Below are positions 6,803-16,965 of a DNA stretch of 33,499 nt, one piece after another (the stretch's first letter is position 1; the number at the start of each line of letters is the position of its first letter). Both the position numbers and the translations under genes were made by a program. The notes beneath the pieces are model-generated. The model ran no database searches. It saw nothing but the letters and a program-made list of their open reading frames with translations, and was not told the DNA's origin. Origin of the DNA: a virus; the IMG/VR virus record IMGVR_UViG_3300049914_000016, positions 1 to 33,499 of that record. One strand, written 5' to 3'.

Positions 6803-7936
6803 ATGTCTAGGATAAAGGAGGAGAGTCTCTTCCAGTCGCAGTGGGACTCCGCACATCCAGTTGCTGTCAGTCAGCCAGTCTATGGCCCTGATACCGATTG
6901 GAGTACGGTGCCGCTGTCCGAACTTTTGGCTATGGGTAATGCTGGCCAGGACATCATGCAGGCGCTTCAGCAGGGCGTTGGCTATGGCTCAGGAGCTATC
7001 ACCCAAGCCCCGGATCAGGCAACTGGTCTAGGCACACAGCCCTACTATGTCGACGCCGCTCTTCAGCAAGGGGTAGCGGCTGGCCAGGAGAACTTTGGTG
7101 CCTGGGATCAGCAGGCTTCTGGCGGAGGCGGTGGGGGCGGAGACATCAACGCTCCACCTGGTGAAACCGATCTGAGCGGCGGTGGCACCCCGTCCAACGC
7201 CTGGCAGGAGACCTATACCCTCCAGAACGCCCCGAGCTGGTGGAGAGGGATGACGGCTCTCGAACAGAATGCCGAGACCGAGTACATCTCCATGATGAAC
7301 AACATGTTGCCGTTCCTCTCCCCCGAGGACCAGCGGACTGTTGCGTCAAGTCTCTACCAGATGCTCCCAGAGTACTTTGGGAGCTACGACCCCAACACGT
7401 GGGAGAAGACAACGCCCGCCGAGTACGAGATCGACCCCGAGACTGGTGAGCCCAAGTTGGATGAGAACGGAAAGCCGATCGTCAAGACACCAGAGCAGGT
7501 TGATCTGAACCCATGGGCTCGAGCAGAGCAGCCGGTCCCGACCTTGCTGATGCAAGAGTACCAGACGACCAAGGCCGCTGAGCAGCAGATGGCCGCCCTT
7601 ATGAACATGGCGAAGTCGATGGGCATCTCTGACCCGAACACGATGATGGGGCCTGGGTTCCGTTACCTACAACAGATTGCAGGAGCGATGAAGTCCTTTG
7701 GTGCTGCTCCCAACCCAGAAGAGGGGTGGACCCGAGCACGGAAGGAGCAGTACATGAACACCATCGACCCACTGCTGGCCTCTACGGGAGGCACCAACAA
7801 CCCGTTGGCCGCCTACAGTACTCTGGCCAAGATGATGACCCAGCCGTACTTCTCGAATGCAGAGCAGCAGCTCATGCCGACGACAGACGCCAACGGCAAC
7901 ATCACGTGGGAGAGCAATCCCCAGTGGTGGAGATAA
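6803..7936 (+). CDS. Hypothetical structural protein, Gly-rich
   Basis: The product has 377 residues, with AGGAGG upstream of the chosen ATG. The N-terminal 150 residues are Gln/Gly/Ala-rich and include a seven-glycine run after QQAS. The rest looks more ordered and helical (SWWRGMTALEQNAETEYISM; FLSPEDQRTVASSLYQMLPE), with a Gly/Lys/Pro-rich loop. No known domain is recognised. Its place between portal and the giant protein suggests a minor virion protein, perhaps internal. Disordered N-terminus and helical core resemble components released with DNA, but this is inference. Confidence 0.6.
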   Translation: MSRIKEESLFQSQWDSAHPVAVSQPVYGPDTDWSTVPLSELLAMGNAGQDIMQALQQGVGYGSGAITQAPDQATGLGTQPYYVDAALQQGVAAGQENFGAWDQQASGGGGGGGDINAPPGETDLSGGGTPSNAWQETYTLQNAPSWWRGMTALEQNAETEYISMMNNMLPFLSPEDQRTVASSLYQMLPEYFGSYDPNTWEKTTPAEYEIDPETGEPKLDENGKPIVKTPEQVDLNPWARAEQPVPTLLMQEYQTTKAAEQQMAALMNMAKSMGISDPNTMMGPGFRYLQQIAGAMKSFGAAPNPEEGWTRARKEQYMNTIDPLLASTGGTNNPLAAYSTLAKMMTQPYFSNAEQQLMPTTDANGNITWESNPQWWR

Positions 7937-7955
7937 CCTAGAAAGGAGGTAGCAG

Positions 7956-8153
7956 ATGGCACAGGCAGAGTTCGAGGTGCGACGCGTGCCGATGACTAGC
8001 ACGCGTGACGCATCGAAGACCATCAACGACATGTTCGCTGATGGCTACGAGCCGGTCATGACCCAGCAGATAGCGAACGACTTGGTCGTGATCTTCCGCA
8101 TCAAGCACAAGCCAGGACGTCCCCCAAAGCAGGAAGCACCGGAAGCGGAGTAA
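7956..8153 (+). CDS. Small hypothetical protein
   Basis: The product has 65 residues and a very strong ribosome binding site (AAAGGAGGT). It reads as a short alpha/beta unit: FEVRRVPMTSTRDASKTIND, then GYEPVMTQQIANDLVVIFRI, then a basic Pro-rich tail. The 'I-----GYEPV' and 'VVIFRIK' segments look like a small domain of the kind seen in phage proteins with a helix followed by a beta hairpin. The role is unknown. It lies three bases before the giant gene and probably shares its transcript. Confidence 0.6.
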   Translation: MAQAEFEVRRVPMTSTRDASKTINDMFADGYEPVMTQQIANDLVVIFRIKHKPGRPPKQEAPEAE

Positions 8154-8156
8154 CGC

Positions 8157-11100
8157 ATGGGCAACGCAGTTCCCCCAGGAACCAAGATCAATGGCTGGAC
8201 GATGTTGGTCGGAAACTCTCAGGCCGACGTCGATTGGGCTACCAACCATCCCAAGCCTTCGGGCACAGCGTCGCGCGAGGTCTTGGAGAAGAACAACTGG
8301 TTCCAAGGGAACACTCAGTCAAATGTTCCTAGCACGTGGATCAACACTCCTCTAGCCGCTCGCACGTCCGCAGCACCACCCCCACCACTAGCCGCTCGAG
8401 CAGCGGTGGGTGGTGCTGCGTTCGACGAGACCATGCCTACTGGCTCTAGGCCAGTCTCAATGGGAGTGCTTCGAGGCAGGACCCTTCGCCCAGAGGCGCA
8501 GGACTACCTTGTCCAGCAGTGGCAGGAAGAGCAGGACAAGGCTCAAGAAGAGTTTTGGAACAGCGACGAGTTCAAGGCGTTGGTGGCCGAAGCGGAGGCG
8601 ACCAAGCCCGGCCAGGAACCAACGCTTTCTCAGGGAGACCCGTTCAAGGGTGTCGTCGGGACAGCTGCTCCAAGGACCACAACCCCGCCCGCCATCGCCA
8701 CCTTGAACGACCTGTTCAAGTTCAAGCCCCCGGCCAAGGACTACAAGCCCTACACCCCGTCTGTCAACATCGGTTTCGCTGAGCCCGGAATGTCGCTGGC
8801 TGCGCAGTCCACTCTCAACTTCTTGCAGACGAAGCCCGCCGAGTTCCTCCCTGGCCAGTACCTCTATGTAGCCCCGGACGGGACGCTCACCAACCGCAAG
8901 ACCTCTCAGCCAGTCTACGTGGACCCGAAGACCGGAGAGATGACGACCTCGCGATTGGGAGAGTCCAATCGGGCAGTCATCCCATTCTCCTCTCCTGGCG
9001 AGACGGGGGCTCTCAATCCTCAGACCGTGACGAGCTTTGAGGGATACCTGCGCTCGAACCGCTACCCTGTCTCCACGATCGAAGAGTGGAACGCATACAG
9101 GGACGATCAGCTGGCGCGCCAGAAGGCGGCTGAAACGAAGGCCACCGAGCAAGACGCTTTCAACAAGGAGCACGGCGAAGAGGTTCAGGCGGCCAGCATC
9201 TCGTCCGCTGCATCCACCATGGGCTTCAATGTCACGCCTCAGCAGTCCATGGGGCTTGTCCGTATGGCTACGCCGGATCAGCCGACTGTGACAGTGCAGG
9301 GGCCGGATGGTCAGCCGCTACCTCTTACGGTCGCTCCAAGCGCCGCGGCCTATTGGACAGAGGGCATGCGGCTATTGTCTGCTGGTCAATATCTGCTCGA
9401 GCAGGCCCCTGTCATTGGGCCACTTCTAGGTGGCGTTGCCGCCTGGACCAGCACGGTCTACAACAAGGCTCTCACCCACATCAACTACAACCTCATGGGA
9501 CTTGGTGGGATCATCCGACCCATCCTGGGGATCGACCGAGTCCAGCCGTTCGCCTATGACCCTCGGACTCTGGAGAAGCTGTCGGACGAACAGGTCTTCA
9601 TGCGACAGCTCTACGGCCTACCCATTCAGTATACCTACGACCCCATGCTCACAGCGGCGCGGGCCTTCAGAGCCGATGCCGCGAACGACGCCGCCTGGAA
9701 GGACATCTGGTCCGGCGACGCGTTCGACAACGGCTACCAGTTCATGTTCAACACGGGGCCTAGGACCGCCCAGGCCGTCCTCGACATCAACGCCGAAATC
9801 ACAGCCAAGATCAACACGCGCGACTCTTATCGTCGACAGGCCGCATCTGCCCTGAAAGCCGGAGACAGTGAGCTGGCCCTCGAGTACACCGTCAAGGCGG
9901 TGAGGCTCGATGGCATCGACCGACCTCTTGACCCGTACTACTACTACTCCTGGTCAGCCGAGCCTTGGCGATACGAGCCGTTCATTCGTGCCGTCGCCCA
10001 GTACGAGCTGAAGCTGGGACGACCTCTCAAGGGCTGGGAGGTCATGAATGTCGCAGACAGGTTTGTCAACCCTGACCTAGAGATGGCGATGGGGGTGATC
10101 TTCGACGTCTCCAACGTCCTGCCTATGCCGTTTGTCGACAAGCTGTTCGGCGGGGCATCGTCTCTGGTCAAGTCCATCCCCGAGTCCCTCAAGTGGGCAG
10201 ACCCGAAGAACTTCAACGCGTTCGCTCGCCTGTACCGATGGAACGTGAGGAAGTCCGCCGAGTCCACTGGGTCATGGGTCACACGCTGGCTGGTGGCCGG
10301 ACCATTTGAGCGCCTAGCACACAAGTCAGAGGCGGAGATCGACGAGGCGTTCGACATCTTCGCTGAGGTGTTCGTCGATCGCAACCCGGCAAGGATGCAC
10401 AGGCTCATCGCCCCTGTCACCGAGGGTGGGCTTGGGTTCTCCAAGAGAGAACTCGACGTCCTTGAGAACATGGTGAAGCTGACCGACAACACGTGGATCG
10501 ACAACCTGCTCAAGCGAGGCTCCATCACGCCGGAGCGAGCTGCTCGCCTCAAGGCCCTGATGGGGCAGATGTCCCCTGCGAACTGGAAGGCCATGCGTCA
10601 GGCAGGCATCAACGCCATTGGGCTTGACAGCCTGGACCGCGAGATAGCGAAGACGGCGAGGCGTCTGGGGGTGTCCGTCCCAGAAGCTGGCTCCGAGGCC
10701 GAGGCCCTGTTCATCAGAGCCAACGCTCTCGACGCGGCCAGCTTGGTGTCCCCTCGCAAGTCCCTGACGGCCTTGGCAGGAGACCTTCGGGAGACATACA
10801 CTCGGGCGCACCGCCCTGTCGCTGGGCTGAACCTCTTCGACGACTCTGTCCTGTACTACCTGGCCTACAAGTCAGGTGTGAGGGCAACCAACAAGAGGTC
10901 GCTCGAGCTCATCCGCACGTTCGTCAAGTCCACCTCAGGACTGCGTAACGTGTGGGTGTTCGCTACGCTGTCCTTGCGCCCTGCATGGTTCGCCCGCAAC
11001 GTCATTGACACGACCTTCCGCATGATGCTTGGCACGCCGGGTGCCGCTCACACCATGGCGCACATCTACGAGATGCTGCCAGAGATGCAGAAGGTGATGA

Positions 11101-14100
11101 CCATTCCCGAGGCCGCCCTGACCACGACCATCACCAGCTCGGGTGAGACCTTCAGGAGCGTTTCGCAGCGGATACTGGCTGGAGAGAAGTTCAACCGCCT
11201 CTCGCCCTTCAAGTTCATGAGCGAAGAGTGGGATGCGTTGAGAGCCATGGCAGGAACGAGGCGGGGCCTCTTCAAGCTGTTCGGCATGCCCACTGACGCT
11301 CTCAAGGCGTTCGGTCGTGGCTTCCAAGACCTGAACACCCTCTACGAGTTCACAGCGCGCACGGCCAAGCTGTGGGAGCTCTACGTCCCCAAGTACGCAC
11401 GGGTGTCCAGCTACGAACTGGCCCAGCTCGCCGTAGCTCTACAGGCAAGGGGCGGAACGGCGGACGCCCTGACTCACCTCACGCTTCTGTGGGAAGCCTC
11501 TGGCAACAACCCAGAACTGCTAGGCCAGATGCTGAGCAGGCTGGTAGGGGGCGATGCGACCGACTCCTACATGTCCATTCTGATGAACGAGACGTGCCTC
11601 AAGGCCATCGCCGGGCTCCCTGTTGAACAGCGGCAGCTCGTGGTGAAGCGTCTGATTGAGGCCGTCGAGGGAGCCTTCTCCCCTGACGAGGCGTTCGATG
11701 TGGTCAAGTTCTTCGATGACTACAAGGCCAGGCTCACAGAGGAGCTCCGCCTCAAGGGTGATCCGACCGTTGAGCTTCAGGGAACCGGCGAGATGGCTGT
11801 CCGAGCATCCGCCCCTGAAGGCATGCCGGTGCGGATGGCAGACCTCACCCAGCATCGTCTGGAGACCGACGCCGACGTAGCCTACTTCATGCATGCCGGG
11901 GGGCCGGACGGTGTAGGCATTCACCCGACAGACCACTACAACGGCCTCGACGATCTGGTGAAGAGGACCGGACTCACTCAGCCGGAGATCGACGACCTGC
12001 TGGAGCGCAACGTCCTCAACGAAGTCACAGTCGAGGGTGTGGCAGGCTATGAGTGGAACCCTCGCATGCAGGACGTCTTTGACCACCACGTCGTCAGACC
12101 TGATGTGCCGTCCGCAAGTAGTGTTGATGATTTCGACAGCCGCATGGACAGGATGGCTGACGACATTGAGGAGAAGGAAGCAAGGGAGGCCGAGGAGCGC
12201 CTCACGGAAGGTGAGATTGGTGGAGAGAGCAGGGCCGCCAGCGGGGAAGACCTCAGGATGCGTCCTACTCTGGACCGGGCTCCTCAACGTCGCTATGTCG
12301 CCTTGAGAGACAGGTGGTCGGTGCTTCGCAAGAGTGCCGAGATGCAGAACGACATCATGGTGAAGCTGCACCCTGAGCTCAAGCCGCGTGCCGACTACAT
12401 CCACAACGCAGCCGACGTTCTCGTGTCAGTCAACCGCCGTGTCCACAACTGGATGAAGTTCCACTACCCAGGCCCGCTAACCCACAGCATCGAGCTGTCT
12501 AGAGTCCTGTGGAGCAAGGCGAACGACATGGCGGCCTTCTTGCAGAGGGGCACCAACACCCTCTTTGAGAAGCTCTCTGGTAGCGTGCTCAGCGGAGCGG
12601 TCGATAAGGAGATCACGGAGCTGGGCGGGAAAGTAGGATTGACTCTCCAGGACATCATGGGTACCTACGGCATGCGTCTGGAGACGACAACCAACGGCGT
12701 CATCAGCGTCCGATGGTTCGACGACGTAGGTGAAGAGATCAAGGGCTGGGCCACGACCAGCCGCTCGAATGTCAACAGTCTCATGAAGGAGATGTTCGGT
12801 GGTGACGTGTATGCGGCTGCGCTGGGCAAGGGTCCGCGCGCCCTGCCGGACGGCTCTCTTCGAAAGCTACTGGAAGACGTCCCTTACAGCGAAGAGCTGA
12901 TCATCGACTTGCAGAAGTACATCCAGACCGGAGAAGTGCGGGGCGATGTGGCCGAGCTGTTCAGTGCGCTACCCGCTACACCGGCGACCCCAAGGAGCAC
13001 CCCTCAGGCAGTGCTCGACAAGTTCCAGGAGTCCATGCCGTCCTACGTTCAGGTGCGGCGTGTGCCATCTCTCCTTGACGACAATGGCCAGGTGCTGCCG
13101 ACCCATGCTCGTTGGATGACTAGGCGCGTCGGGGATCACTTCGAGCTTGTCGTTGAGAATGGAAAGATCGTCCTCGAAGTTGCGGACAACTTTGCTGAGC
13201 TGTCTCCCGAGGGCGTAGCTAAGCTCTTGCAGCACGAGATGGGCCACCCAATCTTCTACGCCTACAAGGATGAGTGCATCCAGCTGTGGGCAGAGAAGAG
13301 GCACTTCGTCACTGGAGCACGTCTGGGTGACAACGTCCAGCTACTGGACGAGCAGGTGGCCAAGGACTTTGCTGTCTACGTCGAACGTGGCTCGACCGGA
13401 GACCCGACGATCGACGCCTTCTTCAAGCGAGTCCTCACCGAAGACGACGACAGCTGGATCGGGGCTACAGCTCACGGCCTGTCGGGATGGGCGCAAAACG
13501 CTCCATCTACTCCGAAGCAGAAGGCTTCTGCCAAGCAGCTGTGGGGAGCCTACACCGCTCAGGCCAACCCGGATGGGTCGACCCTGAGGGAGATGTACGG
13601 CTCTGTGATGTGGCGAGACCGAGAGGTCCTCGAGTCCCCACAGACCCTCCTCGCCTATCTGAGAGAGACGGCCAACGACGCGGCGCGCCTCAAGTTCCAG
13701 AACTCTACGGTGCAGGCGATCAATGAGCAGATCGACCAGCTGACCCGCTTCCTGAACTACGCCGATACGAACTGGGAGAAGCTGGGCATTGAGCGCCCGG
13801 TGGTCAACCGTGGCTACAGCCCAGCCCCTATTCGCAAGTCGATGTACTCTCGGGGCACGATGACCTGGCTGCTGGACAACGAACATGGGGTGGCGAACCA
13901 GGCCCGACTGTTCAGCTTCCTTGATGAGATGAAGAGAGGCATGCTCGAGCAGCTGGGAGCCAACCCCGCTCTCGCGCGCACGCTCCCGAAGGATCAGCTC
14001 GACCTCCTTGCCGAGATCGGCGGGGACGCTGTCGGGGCCAAGGGCCGGGCGGTCGACATCGCCATGAACGGTGGCGAGCACCCAGCGATCGGCACGTGGC

Positions 14101-16961
14101 AAGGAGCCCTTCCGCAGACCAACGAGTACATGCTGGACTACGGAGACTTCTCGAACTTCGACAAGGCGATGAAGGGCATCTACCCCTTCTGGATGTTCCC
14201 GTCCCGCAGCTTCAGCCTGTGGGCAAAGTACCTGATGTCGCATCCATGGCTCCCTGCGATGTACGCCAAGTACACCGACTGGACCAAGCGCACCTTGGTC
14301 TCCGAGGGCTTCTTCAACACGAAGGGCGAGGCCCTGCCGTCGATGGTGGGGATGGTGAAGATTCCTGGCACAGACGTCTGGTTCAACCCGACGTCCGCCC
14401 TGTCCTTCCGCTACCCCATCCAGATTTTCGATCGGCTGGCAAACTACGAGGACGAGGAGTACTCCGACCTCAACCCACTCCAGTCCTTCATGACCAAGTT
14501 CTGCAAGATCGCCCGAGTAGCCAATCTGGACCTGCCGCCGTGGATCATCTGGGGGCTGAACAAGATTGGAGCAGTCGATCCCAACTCACTGCCCAACTAC
14601 GCTCCGTTCGCTCCTCTCCAGCTGATGCCCCGCACCTACATGCTAAGCTTCATGGAGAAGATGCTCAAGGTGGACAGCGGGCCGGTCATGGACTTCATGC
14701 ACCCTGACGTGGGCTGGAAGGACTACCTCGTCGAGACGTGGATGTACGAGGATGCCCTGAAGATCATCATGGACGACACCAAGACCCAAGCGGAGAAGCT
14801 GGCCGCCGTCGACAAGGTGCGGGCCGCATTGGGCTACCAAGAGGACAAGGAGCTGAAGTACGGCAAGGCTGGCTACATCCTCAACCCTCGAGAGAACGAT
14901 CCGTATTGGCAGCAGGCGTCCGCCGCTATCAACAATCAGGAATGGGTCAAGGACACCATCGGCTACTTCACTGGCGTCTTCCCCAAGCCTGGAACCGACG
15001 CCGCCATCTTGATGTACGGCATGAGGAACTACCGCAACTACCTGCGGGACGCCATCAACGATGGCCTCATGACGACGATCTTCAAGCTTGACCCCGACGC
15101 CGAGAGCCGCTACAACGACTACATCGAGAAGGGCTTCAAGACGCCCTATGGCTCCATCGCTGGGTTCTACAACGCTGGGCGCTACGTTCACGCCACAGAC
15201 CCTCGCACGGGCAAGGACCAGACGGTGTATGGGCAAGACCGCCGAGAGCTGATGGCGCTGACCTTGCACGAAGACGTTGTCACCCAGGAGTACTACGCCG
15301 CCATCACCCAGCTGGTCGAAGCTCGAGACAAGGAACTGGAAGGGGTGGCACATGGCGATCGGTCGGCCATCACGAACGACATCTGGACCCGCTACTTCGC
15401 TGCTCGCAAGGCCATCGACGAAGACGAGTTCTACCAGGACGCCCGTCGCACCTGGCTGGTAGGGCACCGCCCTGAGTCCATGATCTTCGATGGCTATCGA
15501 GACCAGTTCTGGATCATGCTCCGCGAGACGTATCCCCAGTGGGACACGGCTAACGACGAGCCCTACGCCGACTACCTGACGAGGGTTGAGCAGTGGCAGA
15601 CAGAGCTTCCCTATCACGCCCAGATGCTGATCAGCGTGATGATGAACGACAACGTCGTCCGAAGCCTGCGCGATCGCGAAGGCAACGTCACCATCGTCAA
15701 TGGCAACGAGGTCCAGCTGGCCGCTGAAGGTGCTGTCGAGCGCTACATCAACCTGGACAAGCTGAAGCTGAAGCTGCTGGAAGAGGCCACGCCAGATGGC
15801 TTTGTGGCATGGCGTGACAGCAACCGATCGCTCTATGCGGCGCAAGACGCCGTCTACGACGAGCTCTACACGAACAAGTTCTACGCAGACACCACAGGGC
15901 TCACCGGCTACGCCCTCGAGGTGGCTCAGGCCGACTGGCTGTCCTCTCACCAGATGCCTACCGAGCAGATGATCCTCGACGCCATCCACCAGAAGTACGG
16001 GGACAAGTGGACAGACGAGCAGATCAGAGAGTCGTGGGAGAAGGCTGACAAGATGTCCATCGCTGAGCGCATGGCTCCTCGTACAGAGGAAGAGGCCATG
16101 AGCCAGGAGGTGTGGGACGTCCTGTCGTGGATCGGGCTGGGCTCAGTCAGTCGTGAGAAGTTCAACATCGCATTGGTGAAGGCAGGCGGTGAGCCTGACA
16201 GCATCCAGACGTGGTACGACACGAGCGGCATGTGGGGGCAGATCGGGGACAGCAAGGTCAACGGCAAGTGGCAGGCGTTCCATGACGCTGTCGTAGCGGC
16301 TGGAGCCAACCTTGGATTGCAGGAGCCATCGCTCGACCAGATGCGCATTCTGGCTCAGGTGCAAGATGAGAACAAGGAGTTCCAGGAGATCGTCAACACC
16401 AAGTTCGGTGAGGACTTCTACACCACCCTGACCGTCTACGGCCTCACGAGCGACAAGACCGAGAAGAAGGCCCTTCGTGCAGAGAACCCCTCGATCGACG
16501 GGTACTACGACGCGAAGGACACCTTTGCCTGTGATCATGAGACGTGGGCCAAGTTCTACTACCCAACCTACCCTGGTTGCAGCAAGTGGGTCGGGCCAGG
16601 GGGCACCGGGTCCACCAACTCTGGTGGTGGTAAGACCAAGAAGGTTGGTGGTGGTGGAGGTGGGGGTGGCGGAGGAGCGTCCGTGTCCGTTGCGGGCCAC
16701 TGGATTCCTCTGGGAGCCCGACGCTCCAACGCAGGCAAGGCCCTAGGGTCTGGCGGGTCCAGCGTGAAGCCCGTGTACCCTGCTGGGTTCGTTCCCGTAG
16801 CGGGCACTGTGGCGGTGTCGGAAATCGAGCGCTTGGCGTCCTCGGCTATCTCTCTGTCCAGTCCGACGGTGAACTGGCTGATGACCCTCAAGCAGCGCCA
16901 CCCTGAGTGGAAGAAGTTCCTCGACGCCCTGTTGACCGACAACAGTACGGTGTCGACATAA
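8157..16961 (+). CDS. Giant virion/ejection-type polyvalent protein with HExxH peptidase motif
   Basis: This single frame codes for 2,934 residues, about a quarter of the window. It starts at an ATG 6 bases after GGAG. Visible parts: a disordered Ala/Pro-rich N-terminus; a hydrophobic stretch at about 415-440 (EQAPVIGPLLGGVAAW); SLRPAWFARNVIDTTF near 940-955; HEMGH at 1693-1697 with Glu1732 in DEQVAKDFA, a gluzincin-like zinc site; KGIYPFWMFPSRSF near 2006-2019; and a C-terminal Gly tract near 2830-2840. The 'RPAW--RN' and 'YPFW' segments recall very large phage proteins packaged and injected with DNA (polyvalent proteins). Its place between portal and scaffold fits an internal protein. No single-subunit RNA polymerase motifs are seen, unlike the N4 giant protein. 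Confidence 0.8.
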   Translation: MGNAVPPGTKINGWTMLVGNSQADVDWATNHPKPSGTASREVLEKNNWFQGNTQSNVPSTWINTPLAARTSAAPPPPLAARAAVGGAAFDETMPTGSRPVSMGVLRGRTLRPEAQDYLVQQWQEEQDKAQEEFWNSDEFKALVAEAEATKPGQEPTLSQGDPFKGVVGTAAPRTTTPPAIATLNDLFKFKPPAKDYKPYTPSVNIGFAEPGMSLAAQSTLNFLQTKPAEFLPGQYLYVAPDGTLTNRKTSQPVYVDPKTGEMTTSRLGESNRAVIPFSSPGETGALNPQTVTSFEGYLRSNRYPVSTIEEWNAYRDDQLARQKAAETKATEQDAFNKEHGEEVQAASISSAASTMGFNVTPQQSMGLVRMATPDQPTVTVQGPDGQPLPLTVAPSAAAYWTEGMRLLSAGQYLLEQAPVIGPLLGGVAAWTSTVYNKALTHINYNLMGLGGIIRPILGIDRVQPFAYDPRTLEKLSDEQVFMRQLYGLPIQYTYDPMLTAARAFRADAANDAAWKDIWSGDAFDNGYQFMFNTGPRTAQAVLDINAEITAKINTRDSYRRQAASALKAGDSELALEYTVKAVRLDGIDRPLDPYYYYSWSAEPWRYEPFIRAVAQYELKLGRPLKGWEVMNVADRFVNPDLEMAMGVIFDVSNVLPMPFVDKLFGGASSLVKSIPESLKWADPKNFNAFARLYRWNVRKSAESTGSWVTRWLVAGPFERLAHKSEAEIDEAFDIFAEVFVDRNPARMHRLIAPVTEGGLGFSKRELDVLENMVKLTDNTWIDNLLKRGSITPERAARLKALMGQMSPANWKAMRQAGINAIGLDSLDREIAKTARRLGVSVPEAGSEAEALFIRANALDAASLVSPRKSLTALAGDLRETYTRAHRPVAGLNLFDDSVLYYLAYKSGVRATNKRSLELIRTFVKSTSGLRNVWVFATLSLRPAWFARNVIDTTFRMMLGTPGAAHTMAHIYEMLPEMQKVMTIPEAALTTTITSSGETFRSVSQRILAGEKFNRLSPFKFMSEEWDALRAMAGTRRGLFKLFGMPTDALKAFGRGFQDLNTLYEFTARTAKLWELYVPKYARVSSYELAQLAVALQARGGTADALTHLTLLWEASGNNPELLGQMLSRLVGGDATDSYMSILMNETCLKAIAGLPVEQRQLVVKRLIEAVEGAFSPDEAFDVVKFFDDYKARLTEELRLKGDPTVELQGTGEMAVRASAPEGMPVRMADLTQHRLETDADVAYFMHAGGPDGVGIHPTDHYNGLDDLVKRTGLTQPEIDDLLERNVLNEVTVEGVAGYEWNPRMQDVFDHHVVRPDVPSASSVDDFDSRMDRMADDIEEKEAREAEERLTEGEIGGESRAASGEDLRMRPTLDRAPQRRYVALRDRWSVLRKSAEMQNDIMVKLHPELKPRADYIHNAADVLVSVNRRVHNWMKFHYPGPLTHSIELSRVLWSKANDMAAFLQRGTNTLFEKLSGSVLSGAVDKEITELGGKVGLTLQDIMGTYGMRLETTTNGVISVRWFDDVGEEIKGWATTSRSNVNSLMKEMFGGDVYAAALGKGPRALPDGSLRKLLEDVPYSEELIIDLQKYIQTGEVRGDVAELFSALPATPATPRSTPQAVLDKFQESMPSYVQVRRVPSLLDDNGQVLPTHARWMTRRVGDHFELVVENGKIVLEVADNFAELSPEGVAKLLQHEMGHPIFYAYKDECIQLWAEKRHFVTGARLGDNVQLLDEQVAKDFAVYVERGSTGDPTIDAFFKRVLTEDDDSWIGATAHGLSGWAQNAPSTPKQKASAKQLWGAYTAQANPDGSTLREMYGSVMWRDREVLESPQTLLAYLRETANDAARLKFQNSTVQAINEQIDQLTRFLNYADTNWEKLGIERPVVNRGYSPAPIRKSMYSRGTMTWLLDNEHGVANQARLFSFLDEMKRGMLEQLGANPALARTLPKDQLDLLAEIGGDAVGAKGRAVDIAMNGGEHPAIGTWQGALPQTNEYMLDYGDFSNFDKAMKGIYPFWMFPSRSFSLWAKYLMSHPWLPAMYAKYTDWTKRTLVSEGFFNTKGEALPSMVGMVKIPGTDVWFNPTSALSFRYPIQIFDRLANYEDEEYSDLNPLQSFMTKFCKIARVANLDLPPWIIWGLNKIGAVDPNSLPNYAPFAPLQLMPRTYMLSFMEKMLKVDSGPVMDFMHPDVGWKDYLVETWMYEDALKIIMDDTKTQAEKLAAVDKVRAALGYQEDKELKYGKAGYILNPRENDPYWQQASAAINNQEWVKDTIGYFTGVFPKPGTDAAILMYGMRNYRNYLRDAINDGLMTTIFKLDPDAESRYNDYIEKGFKTPYGSIAGFYNAGRYVHATDPRTGKDQTVYGQDRRELMALTLHEDVVTQEYYAAITQLVEARDKELEGVAHGDRSAITNDIWTRYFAARKAIDEDEFYQDARRTWLVGHRPESMIFDGYRDQFWIMLRETYPQWDTANDEPYADYLTRVEQWQTELPYHAQMLISVMMNDNVVRSLRDREGNVTIVNGNEVQLAAEGAVERYINLDKLKLKLLEEATPDGFVAWRDSNRSLYAAQDAVYDELYTNKFYADTTGLTGYALEVAQADWLSSHQMPTEQMILDAIHQKYGDKWTDEQIRESWEKADKMSIAERMAPRTEEEAMSQEVWDVLSWIGLGSVSREKFNIALVKAGGEPDSIQTWYDTSGMWGQIGDSKVNGKWQAFHDAVVAAGANLGLQEPSLDQMRILAQVQDENKEFQEIVNTKFGEDFYTTLTVYGLTSDKTEKKALRAENPSIDGYYDAKDTFACDHETWAKFYYPTYPGCSKWVGPGGTGSTNSGGGKTKKVGGGGGGGGGGASVSVAGHWIPLGARRSNAGKALGSGGSSVKPVYPAGFVPVAGTVAVSEIERLASSAISLSSPTVNWLMTLKQRHPEWKKFLDALLTDNSTVST

Positions 16962-16965
16962 GTAC

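Noticed and set aside
14643-15989. A 448-residue open frame on the - strand inside the giant gene
   Set aside because: It lies wholly within the well-supported + strand giant gene, has shadow-type Val/Leu/Asp/Gly-rich composition and lacks recognisable motifs. GC-rich genes commonly give such antisense frames.
8157-16961. Giant protein as an N4-type virion RNA polymerase
   Set aside because: The size and capsid family suggest the comparison, but I could not find the single-subunit polymerase motifs (such as the K---YG helix or an HDS-type catalytic segment).
8157-16961. Giant protein as a tail tape measure
   Set aside because: It is upstream of scaffold and capsid, carries a peptidase motif, and no tail-tube or tail-terminator genes accompany it.
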